NCBI RefSeq assembly: GCF_004404055.1 | Contig: NZ_SOHK01000002.1 | Coordinates: 1-54,665 of the forward strand | DNA from: Cryobacterium ruanii | Lineage (GTDB): Bacteria > Actinomycetota > Actinomycetes > Actinomycetales > Microbacteriaceae | DNA: 54,665 nt | Direction: 5' to 3' | Part shown: positions 42,595 through 52,171 of the stretch, piece after piece | How the letters are laid out: the number at the start of each line of letters is the position of its first letter | How positions within the stretch are numbered: the first letter of the stretch is position 1 | Made by a program: the position numbers and the translations under genes | The notes under the pieces: model-generated | What the model was told of the DNA's origin: nothing | Databases searched by the model: none | The model's input: the letters and a program-made list of their open reading frames with translations, nothing else

Positions 42595-43313
42595 AGCAGA
42601 TCCTCGAATCCGTCGGTTCCGCCGTCGAGCAACGGCGATAAATGGGGTAACTCGTCGAGCGAGTTGATTCCGAGCTGGGTGAGCAGCAAGTCTGTGGTGG
42701 CGTAGTTGATCGCGCCGGTTTCACTGTCGGTGAAGGCCTCGGTGACCAGGCCGCGACCGAGCAGGGTGCGCACGACGGAGTCGACGTTGACCGCGCGGAT
42801 GCTCGCGACCTGGCCGCGGCTGATCGGCTGCTTGTAGGCGATCACGGCGAGGGTTTCGAGGGCTGCCTGACTGAGCCGGCTGGGGTTCTGAGTCTGCACG
42901 AAGTCGGTGACGAGCTCGTCGTGGGTGGCGCGCACGTAGATGCGCCAGCCGCCGGCGACCTCGCGCAGTTCGAAGCCGCGGCGCACCGTTTTCGTGCCGT
43001 CGGAGCCGCTTTCACCGTCGAAATCAGCCACCAGCCGGGCCACGGATGCCGCCACCGCGTCGATCGAATGCCCCACGGCGGTAGCCAGATGCACGAGTCC
43101 CTGTGGTTCGTCGGCGACCATGAAGACGGCTTCGAGCTGGCGGTCGAGGGCGTGCGCGGCGTTTCCTGCCTGTGAAGTTGTGTCGCTGACTGGCTGCGAG
43201 TCGGATGCCGCGGCATTCGTTTTCGAGGTGCGTGATCGGCTGTCTGTGGTCTGATCTGCCATAGGTCTGAAATCTGTTGTCATGCGGTCAGTTGTCATGC
43301 GGTCAGTTGTCAT
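42591..43313 (-). CDS. scpB: Chromosome segregation and condensation protein ScpB
   Basis: A 240-aa kleisin-associated winged-helix protein of the SMC condensin complex. The first ~55 residues are variable and Ser/Thr-rich. Conserved parts are RQLEAVFMVADEPQGLVHLATAVG, GWRIYVRATHDELVTDFV and RLSQAALETLAVIAYKQPISRGQVASIRAVNVDSVVRTLLGRGLV. The start is ambiguous: ATGs at 43313, 43298 and 43283 each open a copy of a 15-base repeat (MTTDR, MTTDR, MTTDF). The first overlaps the scpA end by 11 bases. It works with ScpA and SMC in compacting the chromosome. Confidence 0.93.
   Translation of the reverse strand: MTTDRMTTDRMTTDFRPMADQTTDSRSRTSKTNAAASDSQPVSDTTSQAGNAAHALDRQLEAVFMVADEPQGLVHLATAVGHSIDAVAASVARLVADFDGESGSDGTKTVRRGFELREVAGGWRIYVRATHDELVTDFVQTQNPSRLSQAALETLAVIAYKQPISRGQVASIRAVNVDSVVRTLLGRGLVTEAFTDSETGAINYATTDLLLTQLGINSLDELPHLSPLLDGGTDGFEDLL
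43269..43313 (-). repeat. 15-base tandem repeat at the scpB start
   Basis: ATGACAACTGACCGC occurs twice in a row, followed by a third, diverged copy (ATGACAACAGATTTC). Each copy carries an in-frame ATG, giving scpB three starts 15 bases apart, partly inside scpA. Confidence 0.9.
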
Positions 43314-44127
43314 AGTCGGCTCCAAGCGTGGCAAGGTTTTCGTCGGACCACGCCTGCCCGTTCAGGGACTGGGTATTCCAGCGCAGGGTGAGCTCGCCGA
43401 GGGGCTCGATTTGATCGAAGGAGAGGGCGCCGTGGCGGTATAGCTCGAGTACCGCGAGAAAACGGGCGATGATGACGCCCTTCTGGTCGGTGCCGGCGAT
43501 GAGCGCACGGAACGATACAAGCTCGCCCGGCTGCAGCATGGCTGCGATGTAGGCGGCCTGCTCCCGAATACTGACGAGCGGCGCGTGCAGGTGGTCGAGG
43601 CCCACAACGGGCAGCTCGCGCGGTGCGAGGGCCACGGCGGCCAGGGCAGCGAAGTCGGCGAGGGAGAGTGTCCAGACCAGCTCAGGGGTCGTCTGGCGGT
43701 ACTTCTCTTCGAGGCGCACCGAGCGCACGTGGCGGCGGGTCTCGGTGTCGAGCTGGCCGGTGAACCAGGTCGCGGCTTCTTTGAACGCGCGGTACTGCAG
43801 CAGCCGGGCGAACAGCAGGTCGCGGGCTTCGAGCAGGGCCACATCTTCGGCGTCGACGAGTTCGCCCTGCGGCAGCAGTCCGGCCACCTTGAGGTCGAGC
43901 AGCGTCGCGGCGACGACGAGAAACTCGGTGGCCTGGTCGAGTTCTTCGCTCGCGTCGAGGCTGCGCAGATAGGAGATGAACTCGTCGGTGACCTGGCTCA
44001 GCGAGATCTCGGTGACGTCGAGTTCGTGCCGGGTGATCAGTTTCAACAGCAGGTCGAACGGGCCCTCGAAGTTGCCGAGGGCGACCGAAAACGCGGGCTT
44101 CTCGGCCGCGCTAGGCGACTGCGCCAC
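43303..44127 (-). CDS. scpA: Chromosome segregation and condensation protein ScpA
   Basis: A 274-aa kleisin that bridges the heads of the SMC dimer. N-terminal LGNFEGPFDLLLKLITRHELDVTEISLSQVTDEF is the family signature. The middle has ATEFLVVAATLLDLKVAGLLP and the C-terminal winged helix VIIARFLAVLELYRHGALSFDQIEPLGELTL. It overlaps the parA-like gene by 17 bases and scpB by 11. It forms condensin with ScpB; the smc gene is not in the window. Confidence 0.95.
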   Translation of the reverse strand: MAQSPSAAEKPAFSVALGNFEGPFDLLLKLITRHELDVTEISLSQVTDEFISYLRSLDASEELDQATEFLVVAATLLDLKVAGLLPQGELVDAEDVALLEARDLLFARLLQYRAFKEAATWFTGQLDTETRRHVRSVRLEEKYRQTTPELVWTLSLADFAALAAVALAPRELPVVGLDHLHAPLVSIREQAAYIAAMLQPGELVSFRALIAGTDQKGVIIARFLAVLELYRHGALSFDQIEPLGELTLRWNTQSLNGQAWSDENLATLGADYDN

Positions 44128-45028
44128 GGTGGATCAGTTCGCGGGCCACCTGCAGGTAGGCCTTGGCGGCCGCGTGCTCCGGTGCGAAGTCGGTGATGGG
44201 CACCCCGGCCACGCTTGCGTCAGGGAATTTCACGGTGCGGCCGATGACGGTTTCGAGCACGCTGTGGCCGAATGCGTCGACGACCCGCTCGAGTACTTCG
44301 CGGGAGTGCAGGGTGCGGGAATCGTACATGGTGGCGAGGATGCCGTCGAGTTCGATCGCCGGGTTGAGGCGGTCACGCACCTTATCGATGGTTTCGATGA
44401 GCAGGGCGACGCCGCGCAGGGCGAAAAATTCGCACTCGAGCGGGATCAGCACACCGTGGCTCGCGGTGAGTGCGTTCACGGTGAGGATGCCGAGCGACGG
44501 CTGGCAGTCGATCAGGATGACGTCGTAGTCGCCGGAGACCTTGCGCAGCACGCGGGACAGAATCTGCTCGCGGGCCACCTCGTTGACCAGGTGCACTTCG
44601 GCGGCAGAGAGGTCGATGTTGGCAGGAATGACGTCGAGGCCCTCGACCGAGGTCTGCTGGATCGCGTCTTTCGGGTCAGCCTTGCCGTTGAGCAGCAGGT
44701 CGTAGATGGTGGTGACGTCGTGGGTGGGCACTCCGAGGCCGGCTGACAGGGCGCCCTGCGGGTCGAAGTCGACGGCGAGCACCCGGCGGCCGTAGCTGGC
44801 CAGGGCGGCACCGAGGTTGATGGTCGTCGTGGTCTTGCCGACACCGCCCTTCTGGTTACAGAGGGAGATGATCCGGGCCGGACCGTGGCTTTTCAACGGC
44901 ACCGGTTCGGTGAACTCGTGTTTTTCGCGTCCCGTAGGACCCACCGGCGTCTCGTCGAAACCGGGTAGCGAAATCCGCTCGCTCAACTTACGCGTCACTG
45001 GCCCGTCCTTGATTTGTCCTGCACCCAT
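44111..45028 (-). CDS. ParA/Soj-like ATPase next to scpAB
   Basis: A 305-aa deviant Walker-A ATPase. ~50 N-terminal residues are variable and basic. Then IISLCNQKGGVGKTTTTINLG (Walker A), VLAVDFDPQGALSAGLGV, VILIDCQPSLGILTVNAL (Walker B) and the C-terminal ITDFAPEHAAAKAYLQVARELI. In actinobacteria this second ParA, with no adjacent parB, regularly sits upstream of scpA and differs from the origin-linked parAB pair. It likely assists chromosome organisation together with condensin. No parS-like site was noticed. Confidence 0.92.
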   Translation of the reverse strand: MGAGQIKDGPVTRKLSERISLPGFDETPVGPTGREKHEFTEPVPLKSHGPARIISLCNQKGGVGKTTTTINLGAALASYGRRVLAVDFDPQGALSAGLGVPTHDVTTIYDLLLNGKADPKDAIQQTSVEGLDVIPANIDLSAAEVHLVNEVAREQILSRVLRKVSGDYDVILIDCQPSLGILTVNALTASHGVLIPLECEFFALRGVALLIETIDKVRDRLNPAIELDGILATMYDSRTLHSREVLERVVDAFGHSVLETVIGRTVKFPDASVAGVPITDFAPEHAAAKAYLQVARELIHRGAVA

Positions 45029-45188
45029 TACCTAGTCGATTGTAGCGAGTGGAACGACCGGTCGCCGCAAGGATCGCCGAGCACCCGCCGCTCCTATCTG
45101 CCCCCGCCTGCTCCCCACCCCTCTCGAAAGCGGATAAATCGTTTCGTCAGCACCCGTGAAGCAACGATTCTTCCGCTCTCGCGGGCGG

Positions 45189-46121
45189 TCAGCGCGCTCG
45201 GGGATGGGACAGGGTGTACATGTCCCGCAGGGTGTCCGCGGTGACCAGGGTGTAGATCTGGGTGGTGGCGACCGAGGAATGGCCGAGCAGTTCCTGCACG
45301 ACGCGCACGTCGGCGCCACCGGCGAGCAGGTGGGTCGCGAAGGAGTGTCGCAGGGTGTGCGGCGACACGGGCACGGTGAGTCCGGCGCGTTCGGCGGCCG
45401 CGCGAATGATCAGCCAGGCGTTCTGCCGGCTCACTCGCTGCCCGCGCAGGCCGAGGAAGAGAGCCGGCGTCGACCGACCACGGGCCGACAGCATCGGCCT
45501 GGCTCGCACGAGGTAGTCCGAGACTGCGGTGCGGGCGAAGCTGCCGACCGGCACGATGCGTTGTTTGTCGCCCTTGCCGGTGAGGCGCACCGAGTCGAAT
45601 ACCTCCATGAGCACATCGTCGACGTTGAGGTTGACTACCTCGCTCACCCGGGCGCCGGTCGCGTAGAGCAGTTCGAGCAGGGCCTTGTCGCGCAGGCGCT
45701 GCACATCGTCGCCGTCGGTCGCCGCGAGCAGCGCGGTGACCTGCTCGATCGAGATCGCCTTTGGCAGTCGCAGTGCAAGCTTGGGCGGTTTGGTGTCGTG
45801 CGCGGCATCCGCTTCGACGAGGCCCTCGTCGAGGAGGAAGCGGTGGAATCCACGCACCGTTGACAGGATTCGGGCGATGGATGCGGCGGTCAGCGGAGAT
45901 TCCGCACGCAGGCCGAGATGCTGCACGAACGCCGAAATGTGCTGCCGGGTGACAGCCCGCAGATCACTGATCGGTCGCGGCGGTGACTGAGCGGAATCAG
46001 CCGCCAGCCACGCCGAATACAGGCCGAGGTCGCGGCGGTAGGCGGCGACGGTATTCGCGGCGAGGCCACGTTCGACAGCCACGTGCCGCAGATAGGAATC
46101 CACCGCCGTGGCGATCGACAC
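45189..46121 (-). CDS. xerD: Site-specific tyrosine recombinase XerD
   Basis: A 310-aa recombinase that resolves chromosome dimers at dif with XerC. SAM-like N-terminal domain (VDSYLRHVAVERGLAANTVAAYRRDL). The catalytic domain has a full set of residues: R158 (ATGARVSE), K183 (TGKGDKQR), H255 and R258 (HTLRHSFATHLL), H281 (LLGHSS) and Y290 (TTQIYT). GTG start at 46121, two bases after the NUDIX stop. Position between the NUDIX gene and parA-like is the usual chromosomal place, so this is not a phage integrase. The gap 45029-45188 before parA has no gene. Confidence 0.95.
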   Translation of the reverse strand: MSIATAVDSYLRHVAVERGLAANTVAAYRRDLGLYSAWLAADSAQSPPRPISDLRAVTRQHISAFVQHLGLRAESPLTAASIARILSTVRGFHRFLLDEGLVEADAAHDTKPPKLALRLPKAISIEQVTALLAATDGDDVQRLRDKALLELLYATGARVSEVVNLNVDDVLMEVFDSVRLTGKGDKQRIVPVGSFARTAVSDYLVRARPMLSARGRSTPALFLGLRGQRVSRQNAWLIIRAAAERAGLTVPVSPHTLRHSFATHLLAGGADVRVVQELLGHSSVATTQIYTLVTADTLRDMYTLSHPRAR

Positions 46122-46123
46122 GC

Positions 46124-46768
46124 TCAGGCCGTGATGTTACGCGACTGAAGGCTGAGCGGATGCCGCGGCCACGGCGAATCCGCCGGCGCGAGCGTGCTCC
46201 AGTCGCGTGAACGCGCCACCTGAGCGGCCAGAACCCCCACGATTAGAATCGGGTTCGCGATGCGCCTCGCCATGACGGCGTCGACACATTCGTCGAGCGG
46301 CACCCAGCGCAACTCGATATCGGCTTCTTCGTCGGTGCGCTCGAAAGCGGCAACCATTGAGACGCCTCGGGCGAGATAAACCCGGAGCGCTTCGTTGCTG
46401 CCACCGGGCGTGGTGTAGAACTCGGTGAGCAGCGCCCACTCGGCGGCGACGACATCCGCTTCCTCGGCCAGCTCGCGCTGGGCGCCGACGACGGCATTCT
46501 CACCGGTCACGTCGAGCAATCCGGCCGGCAGTTCCCAGCCGCGCAGACCGGTCGGGTGCCGGTACTGCTTGATCAATAGCACCCGATCGTGCTCGTCGAG
46601 GGCGAGAACGGCGACCGCACCAGGGTGGTCGATGTATTCGCGGGTGATGCTCGAACCGTTGTAGGCGAACGAATCGCGGCGCACGTTCCAGATAGCGCCG
46701 TCGTAGACGATGTCGCTGGCGGTCACCTCGACCGGCACTACGTCATCCTGCAGGAGATCTTCAGGCAC
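46124..46768 (-). CDS. NUDIX hydrolase, ADP-ribose pyrophosphatase type
   Basis: A 214-aa hydrolase. The NUDIX box reads [20 protein letters not shown] followed by RELAEEAD, including the metal-binding REL-x-EE core with one extra residue in the first loop, as in many actinobacterial ADP-ribose hydrolases. Upstream are [17 protein letters not shown] and downstream [21 protein letters not shown] start at 46768, overlapping the pyrG stop by eight bases. It likely splits ADP-ribose to AMP and ribose 5-phosphate. The pyrG-NUDIX-xerD order is conserved. Confidence 0.93.
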   Translation of the reverse strand: MPEDLLQDDVVPVEVTASDIVYDGAIWNVRRDSFAYNGSSITREYIDHPGAVAVLALDEHDRVLLIKQYRHPTGLRGWELPAGLLDVTGENAVVGAQRELAEEADVVAAEWALLTEFYTTPGGSNEALRVYLARGVSMVAAFERTDEEADIELRWVPLDECVDAVMARRIANPILIVGVLAAQVARSRDWSTLAPADSPWPRHPLSLQSRNITA

Positions 46769-48494
46769 TGAGTTCTTCCTTCACCTCGAACAACCGGCTC
46801 GCTTGCTGGCGGTCGAGCGCTGCTTTGATCAAGCCGCGAAACAGCGGATGCGCGTGGTTTGGCCGTGACCGCAGCTCCGGGTGAGCCTGCGTGCCGACGT
46901 AGAACGGGTGCTCATCACGTTTGAGCTCGACGTACTCGACCAGGTGACGGTCAGGGCTGGTTCCGGAGAACCACAGGCCGGCGAGGGCGATCTGGTCGCG
47001 GAAGGTGTTGTTGACCTCGTAGCGGTGACGGTGCCGTTCAGAGGCTACGTTTGCGCCGTACAGTTCGGCGACCAGGGAGCCTTCGGCGAGGGTGGCCGGG
47101 TAGAGGCCGAGGCGCATGGTGCCGCCGAGGTCGCCACCGGCAATGATCTCGACCTGCTCTTCCATGGTTGCGATGACCGGGAACTCGGTCTCCGGGTCGA
47201 ATTCGCTCGAGGATGCGCCGAGCAGGTTGGCCTTGTTGCGGGCGTACTCGATGACCATACACTGCAGGCCGAGGCACAGGCCGAGCACGGGGATGCCGTT
47301 TTCACGGGCGAATTTGAGGGCGCCGAGCTTGCCCTCGATGCCGCGGATTCCGAAGCCTCCGGGCACGCAAATGCCGTCGAGTTCGCCGAGCAGGCGGGCC
47401 GCTCCATCGTCGGTTTCGCAGTCGTCGGAGCCGATCCAGACGATTTTGACCTTCGCCTGGTTGGCGAACCCGCCGGCTCGCAGCGCCTCGGTGACCGAGA
47501 GGTAGGCATCCGGCAGGTCGATGTACTTGCCGACCAGGCCGATGGTGACCTCGTGTTTGGGGTGGCGAACGGCCTCCAGCAGGTTCTCCCAGCCGGTCCA
47601 GTCGACGACGTCGGCCGTGAGGCCGAGGGCGTTGACGATGTACTTGTCGAGGCCTTGGCTGTGCAGCATGGTGGGGATCTCGTAGATTGACGAGACGTCG
47701 GGACAGTTGACCACTGCGTCTTCGTCGACATCGCACATGAGCGCGATCTTGCGCTTGTTCGACTCGGACACGGGGCGGTCGCTGCGCAGTACGAGGGCGT
47801 CGGGCTGGATTCCGATAGAGCGCAGGGTAGCCACGGAGTGCTGGGTGGGCTTGGTCTTCTGCTCGCCAGCCGCACCGAGGAACGGTACGAGCGAGACGTG
47901 CACGAAGAACACGTTGCCTCGGCCGAGTTCGTGGCGCACCTGGCGGGCTGCTTCGAGGAACGGTTGGGATTCAATGTCACCGACCGTGCCGCCCACCTCG
48001 GTGATGATCACGTCGGGGCGAACCTCATCGCTCGCCTGCAGGCGCATGCGGCGCTTGATCTCATCGGTGATGTGCGGGATGACCTGCACAGTGTCACCGA
48101 GGTACTCACCGCGGCGTTCCTTGGCGATCACCTGCGAGTAGACCTGGCCGGTCGTCACGTTCGCGGACTGGCCGAGGTTGATGTCGAGGAAACGTTCGTA
48201 GTGTCCGATGTCGAGGTCGGTCTCGGCGCCGTCGTCAGTCACGAAGACCTCGCCGTGCTGGAACGGGTTCATCGTTCCCGGGTCGACGTTGAGATAGGGG
48301 TCGAGCTTCTGCATGACGACCCGCAGGCCGCGCGCGGTGAGCAGGTTTCCGAGGCTGGCCGCCGTCAAGCCCTTACCGAGCGAGGAGACAACACCCCCGG
48401 TCACGAAGATGTGCTTGGTCGTGCCGTCTGATCGGTCCGTAATTATATTTTCCACCACGGGCTTCAATGCTATCACCTGGATTTGATCACTCAC
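46761..48494 (-). CDS. pyrG: CTP synthase
   Basis: A 577-aa enzyme that aminates UTP to CTP with glutamine. The synthetase half has [48 protein letters not shown] and the [11 protein letters not shown] segment. The glutaminase half has [13 protein letters not shown], the nucleophile cysteine in [16 protein letters not shown] and the His-Glu pair in GTQAHPEL. The GTG start at 48494 overlaps the recN stop (GTGA) and gives ~25 residues ahead of the usual start, of uncertain reality. Actinobacterial PyrG proteins are often this long. Confidence 0.97.
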   Translation of the reverse strand: MSDQIQVIALKPVVENIITDRSDGTTKHIFVTGGVVSSLGKGLTAASLGNLLTARGLRVVMQKLDPYLNVDPGTMNPFQHGEVFVTDDGAETDLDIGHYERFLDINLGQSANVTTGQVYSQVIAKERRGEYLGDTVQVIPHITDEIKRRMRLQASDEVRPDVIITEVGGTVGDIESQPFLEAARQVRHELGRGNVFFVHVSLVPFLGAAGEQKTKPTQHSVATLRSIGIQPDALVLRSDRPVSESNKRKIALMCDVDEDAVVNCPDVSSIYEIPTMLHSQGLDKYIVNALGLTADVVDWTGWENLLEAVRHPKHEVTIGLVGKYIDLPDAYLSVTEALRAGGFANQAKVKIVWIGSDDCETDDGAARLLGELDGICVPGGFGIRGIEGKLGALKFARENGIPVLGLCLGLQCMVIEYARNKANLLGASSSEFDPETEFPVIATMEEQVEIIAGGDLGGTMRLGLYPATLAEGSLVAELYGANVASERHRHRYEVNNTFRDQIALAGLWFSGTSPDRHLVEYVELKRDEHPFYVGTQAHPELRSRPNHAHPLFRGLIKAALDRQQASRLFEVKEELSA

Positions 48495-50203
48495 TTTTTG
48501 AGGGGACGAGAGTTGGATTGGGCAAGGTCGAGCAGTTCCCTGGCATGTTCGAGGCCGCTTTTCGAGTCGGGCAGGCCCGAGAGCAGACGGGCCATTTCGG
48601 CGGCGCGGTCGTCGCCGCGCAGCTGCCGCACGCTTGAGGCCGTGACGGATCCATCGCTGTCCTTGACGACGCTGAGGTGGTTGCCGGCGAACGCGGCGAC
48701 CTGGGCGAGGTGCGTGACGACGATCACCTGCGCGGTTTCGGCGAGTCGGGCGAGCCGACGGCCGATTTCGATCGCGGCGGCTCCGCCCACACCGGCATCG
48801 ATCTCGTCAAAGACGAAGGTGGGAACCGGGTCGGTGGCGTTGATGACGACCTCGATGGCGAGCATCACCCGGGACAGTTCACCACCGGATGCCCCGCGCG
48901 CCAACGCGCGCGGCTCCGCGCCCGTGTGCGGCTGCAGCAGCAGGCGCACGAGATCGCTACCGGTGATCGTAAACTCGGGACCGGGCAGGGCCTCCACGTG
49001 CAGCACAGCGTCGGGCATGGCCAACGCGGCGAGCTCGGCGGTCACCCGGGCGCCGAGCTGTTCGGCTGCCGTCTGGCGCAACGCGGTGAGGGCGGCGGCG
49101 AGGGTCGTGACCAGTGTGTGGTCGGCATCCGCTTCGCTGCTGAGCTGTTCGATGCGGTCAGAATCGGAGTCGAGCTCGAGCAGCCGGATGCTTCCGACCA
49201 GCAGAAATTCGATGGCCTCCTCGAGGCCGCCCGGGTATTTGCGGGCGAGGATGCCCAGTTCGGCGCGGCGTTCCTGCACGATTTCGAGTTCGCGGGCGCC
49301 GTCGGCGTCGAGACCGGCCAGGTAGCTGGAGAGTTCGGCGGCGATGTCGGCGACGACGAAACCCACGTTGGCGATGGCGGCAACGAGCGGCGGTAGGGCC
49401 GCATCGTGGCCAGCGACCCGGTCGAGGGCACGCCGAGCGGTTTCGAGCAGGGCAACCGTGTCGGGAACGTCGTCGGGGTTGTCTTCGGCCGAAATGAGCT
49501 GACGGGCCTGTTCGCCGGCCAAGCGAAGTTCTTCGAGGTTGCCGAGGCGTTCGGCGCGTTCGGCGAGTAGGGCGTCCTCGCCGGGTTGCGGGGCGACCGT
49601 TTCAATCTCGGTTAGCGCGGCGCGCAGGTCGTCGGCCTCGCGGGCGCGCAGGTCTCGTTCGGTGACGAGCCGGTCAAGATCGGCCTGGTTGGACTGCCAG
49701 CGGTGGAAGGCGTGCTGGTAGTCAGCGAGCACTGCGGCGAGGTCGGGGCCGGCGAAGCGGTCGAGGGCGTCCCGCTGCGCGGCGGCGGAGCGCAGTCGCA
49801 CCTGGTCGCTCTGGCCGTGCACGACGACGAGGTCGTTGCGCAGGTCGCCGAGCACGCTCGCCGGAGCGCCGCGCCCGCCGACCACCGCGCGGCTGCGTCC
49901 TTCGCTCGAGACAGAGCGGCCGAGGATGAGCTCGGGGCCGTCGAGGTCTCCCCCGGCGTCACGCACCCGTTCGGCGACCGAACTGGCGGGGTCGATGACC
50001 CAGCGGCCCTGCACGAAACTCTGCGGCTGGCCCTGGCGCACGGTGCCGGCATCCGCTCGATCGCCGAGCAGTAGTCCGAGCGCGGTAACCACCATGGTCT
50101 TGCCGGCGCCGGTTTCACCGGTGACGGCGGTGAACCCGGGGCCGAGCGGCAGCGTGGCCTCGGCGATGACGCCGAGGTCGCGAATGAACAGCTCGTCGAT
50201 CAC
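48491..50203 (-). CDS. recN: DNA repair ATPase RecN
   Basis: A 570-aa SMC-like repair protein for double-strand breaks. Walker A region [28 protein letters not shown] at the N-terminus; ~150-380 is coiled coil with many Glu/Arg/Ala heptads. The C-terminus has the signature [17 protein letters not shown], Walker [15 protein letters not shown] and the [15 protein letters not shown]-loop. The GTG start at 50203 overlaps the NAD kinase stop. The order nadK-recN is common in Gram-positive bacteria. Confidence 0.96.
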   Translation of the reverse strand: MIDELFIRDLGVIAEATLPLGPGFTAVTGETGAGKTMVVTALGLLLGDRADAGTVRQGQPQSFVQGRWVIDPASSVAERVRDAGGDLDGPELILGRSVSSEGRSRAVVGGRGAPASVLGDLRNDLVVVHGQSDQVRLRSAAAQRDALDRFAGPDLAAVLADYQHAFHRWQSNQADLDRLVTERDLRAREADDLRAALTEIETVAPQPGEDALLAERAERLGNLEELRLAGEQARQLISAEDNPDDVPDTVALLETARRALDRVAGHDAALPPLVAAIANVGFVVADIAAELSSYLAGLDADGARELEIVQERRAELGILARKYPGGLEEAIEFLLVGSIRLLELDSDSDRIEQLSSEADADHTLVTTLAAALTALRQTAAEQLGARVTAELAALAMPDAVLHVEALPGPEFTITGSDLVRLLLQPHTGAEPRALARGASGGELSRVMLAIEVVINATDPVPTFVFDEIDAGVGGAAAIEIGRRLARLAETAQVIVVTHLAQVAAFAGNHLSVVKDSDGSVTASSVRQLRGDDRAAEMARLLSGLPDSKSGLEHARELLDLAQSNSRPLKK

Positions 50204-51120
50204 TCGCGGCCGACCGGTCCGCGCCAGCCCGTGACGGGTAGGTTGAATTTATTGACCAGGCGGTCGGTGAACGGGCCGATGTGCAGGCGGGCCAGGCGCA
50301 CCGGCACGCTGGAACGGCGCGCGATCACGCGGGATCCTTGCGGGAGGTCGTGGGTGCGGCGTCCGTCGGCGCACAGCACGGCCCGAGCGCCGGTGCGTGA
50401 GAGCACCTCGACGGCGAGGGAGGATTCCGGGCCCACCACGAGCGGCCGCGCGAACAGGGCGTGAGCGCTGAGCGGAACCAGCAGCAGGGCTTCGACACCG
50501 GGCCAGACGATCGGACCGCCGGCCGAGAACGAGTACGCTGTCGAACCGGTCGGGGTGGACAGCACGACGCCGTCACAGCCGAACGACGACAGCGGTCGAC
50601 CATCTATTTCGACGACGACCTCGATCATACGTTCGCGGCTGGCTTTTTCGACGGTGACTTCGTTGAGTGCCCAGGTTTCATAGACGACCTCGTCGGCGAC
50701 CTTGACCCGCACCGAGAGGGCGAGTCGTTCTTCGACCTCGTAGTCGCCCTTGAGGGCGCGACGCACGGCCTCGCCGAGGTCGTCGCGCTCGCTCTCGGCG
50801 AGAAACCCGACGTGGCCGAGGTTGATTCCGAGCAATGGAGCCGAGCAGCCGCGCACGAGTTCCGCCGAACGCAGAATGGTGCCGTCGCCGCCGAGCACAA
50901 TGACGAGTTCAAGTTCGGCAGTTCGCACCGTGTCGCCGAGAATCGCGATGTGCCCATTCAGCTCGGGGCAGGCCGCCAACAGGTCGGCGCGTTCGTCGAT
51001 GGCGAGCACCGGCACAGCCCCGGCGGCGAGAAGTTGCCTGCAGACCGTTGAGGCGGCTTCGACGGAGTCGGCACGGCCGGTGTGCGCAACTATCAGAAAG
51101 TACCGCGGGGTGTCACTCAA
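50200..51120 (-). CDS. nadK: NAD kinase
   Basis: A 306-aa kinase making NADP from NAD. The diphosphate-binding motif is in ELVIVLGGDGTILRSAELV, then GINLGHVGFLAE, the conserved LNEVTVEK, and FGCDGVVLSTPTGSTAYSFSAGGPIVWP, the NAD-binding core. Start is TTG at 51120, four bases after the tlyA stop, with GGGAG about nine bases upstream inside tlyA. The GTG one base out of frame is not usable. It is coupled to recN. Confidence 0.96.
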   Translation of the reverse strand: MSDTPRYFLIVAHTGRADSVEAASTVCRQLLAAGAVPVLAIDERADLLAACPELNGHIAILGDTVRTAELELVIVLGGDGTILRSAELVRGCSAPLLGINLGHVGFLAESERDDLGEAVRRALKGDYEVEERLALSVRVKVADEVVYETWALNEVTVEKASRERMIEVVVEIDGRPLSSFGCDGVVLSTPTGSTAYSFSAGGPIVWPGVEALLLVPLSAHALFARPLVVGPESSLAVEVLSRTGARAVLCADGRRTHDLPQGSRVIARRSSVPVRLARLHIGPFTDRLVNKFNLPVTGWRGPVGRE

Positions 51121-51124
51121 CTCG

Positions 51125-52009
51125 TCACGCTCCCACCAGTGCTTCGATCCGATCCATCCATTCTGTCGGATTCGAGCCGCTCGTGGCGTTCATCCAGCAC
51201 AGATACTCGTGATTCCCGGCCGCCCCGATGATGGGTGAGGCGATCACGCCGCAGGTTTTCAGGCCGAGGTCGTGACCGGTCCACAACACACCGGCCACGG
51301 AGTCGCTGCGCAGGCCCTTGTCGTGCACGATACCCTCGCGAATGCCGCCGCGGCCTACCTCGAACTGCGGTTTGATCAGCAGCACGAAGTCGGCGCCGGG
51401 CGCGGCCGTGGCGACGAGGGCCGGTAGTACGGTGGTGAGCGAGATGAATGACAGGTCGGCCACGACGAGGTCGGGTCTTTGCGCGACTCCGGATGCCCCG
51501 GCGAGCGTTTCCGGGGTCGCATAGCGAATGTTGTACCCCTCGACCAGCTGCAGCCTCGGCTCGGTCTGCAGCTGCGCGGCGAGCTGGCCGTGGCCGACAT
51601 CCGCGGCGATGACCTGGGCGGCGCCGCGTTCGAGCAGCACCTGGCTGAAACCACCGGTGCTCGCACCGGCGTCGAGCGCCGTGCGGCCGGTGACGCTGAT
51701 GTGGAAGGCGTCGAGGGCGGCGTTGAGCTTGTGGGCGCCCCGGCTGACGTAGTGGTCGGTCGCGGCCACCTCGAGAACCGAGTCCGCTGCCACTTGGGTG
51801 CTGGCCTTCACGACCGGCACCCCGTTGACGGTGACGAGACCGTCGGCGATGAGTTTAGCGGCGACCGTTCGGGAGCGAACCAGCCCACGATCGGCGAGGG
51901 CAACGTCGAGGCGGGTGGCGGGCATCCGTTCTGAGAGGCTATCAACCGGAGTGGCGTCGTTCACGGGCATAGGTGCATCTGTTTCAGGGTCGTATGGGGT
52001 GTCGGTCAT
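51125..52009 (-). CDS. tlyA: TlyA-family rRNA 2'-O-methyltransferase
   Basis: A 294-aa enzyme that methylates 16S/23S rRNA cytidines and affects capreomycin sensitivity in mycobacteria. S4-like domain at ~30-90 (RLDVALADRGLVRSRTVAAKLIADGLVTVNG). The SAM-binding FtsJ-like domain has TALDAGASTGGFSQVLLERG, VIAADVGHGQLA, DLVVADLSFISL and LLIKPQFEVGRGGI. A haemolysin annotation for this family is historical. ATG 52009 overlaps the small upstream gene by four bases. Confidence 0.95.
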   Translation of the reverse strand: MTDTPYDPETDAPMPVNDATPVDSLSERMPATRLDVALADRGLVRSRTVAAKLIADGLVTVNGVPVVKASTQVAADSVLEVAATDHYVSRGAHKLNAALDAFHISVTGRTALDAGASTGGFSQVLLERGAAQVIAADVGHGQLAAQLQTEPRLQLVEGYNIRYATPETLAGASGVAQRPDLVVADLSFISLTTVLPALVATAAPGADFVLLIKPQFEVGRGGIREGIVHDKGLRSDSVAGVLWTGHDLGLKTCGVIASPIIGAAGNHEYLCWMNATSGSNPTEWMDRIEALVGA

Positions 52010-52158
52010 GCCATGCCCGTCGGGTCGGTATCAGCGTCTTCGAGCCGTGCGAGCAACTGCTCATGCAGCCGCCCGAACGCTTCGGCGCGCTGTTCGAGTG
52101 GCTGGGTCTCGATGTCGGCCAGCTGCGCTGCGACATCGACCGGCTCGGGTTCGGGTTT
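52006..52158 (-). CDS. Conserved 50-aa protein between HAD and tlyA genes
   Basis: GTG at 52158, 13 bases after the HAD phosphatase stop, opens a 50-codon frame ending in an ATGA overlap with tlyA. The protein has an acidic/proline start (KPEPEPVDVAAQLADIE), a helix (TQPLEQRAEAFGRLHEQLLARLEDAD) and the tail TDPTGMA. A small helical protein of this kind sits at this place in many actinobacterial genomes; function is unknown. The coupling to tlyA and the amphipathic helix suggest it is a real gene and not a leader. Confidence 0.75.
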   Translation of the reverse strand, partial: KPEPEPVDVAAQLADIETQPLEQRAEAFGRLHEQLLARLEDADTDPTGMA

Positions 52159-52171
52159 CACGCTGTCTAGG

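Noticed and set aside
44111..45028. ParA as part of an origin-proximal parAB-parS partition system
   Set aside because: There is no parB nearby, and the scpAB linkage marks the separate condensin-associated ParA. No replication origin was seen.
45189..46121. Tyrosine recombinase as sign of a prophage or integrative element
   Set aside because: Sequence and gene order (NUDIX-xerD-parA-scpA) fit the housekeeping XerD; no att site or phage genes are near.
51125..52009. Haemolysin function for the TlyA protein
   Set aside because: The S4 plus FtsJ-like methyltransferase domains fit rRNA methylation; the haemolysin label is historical.
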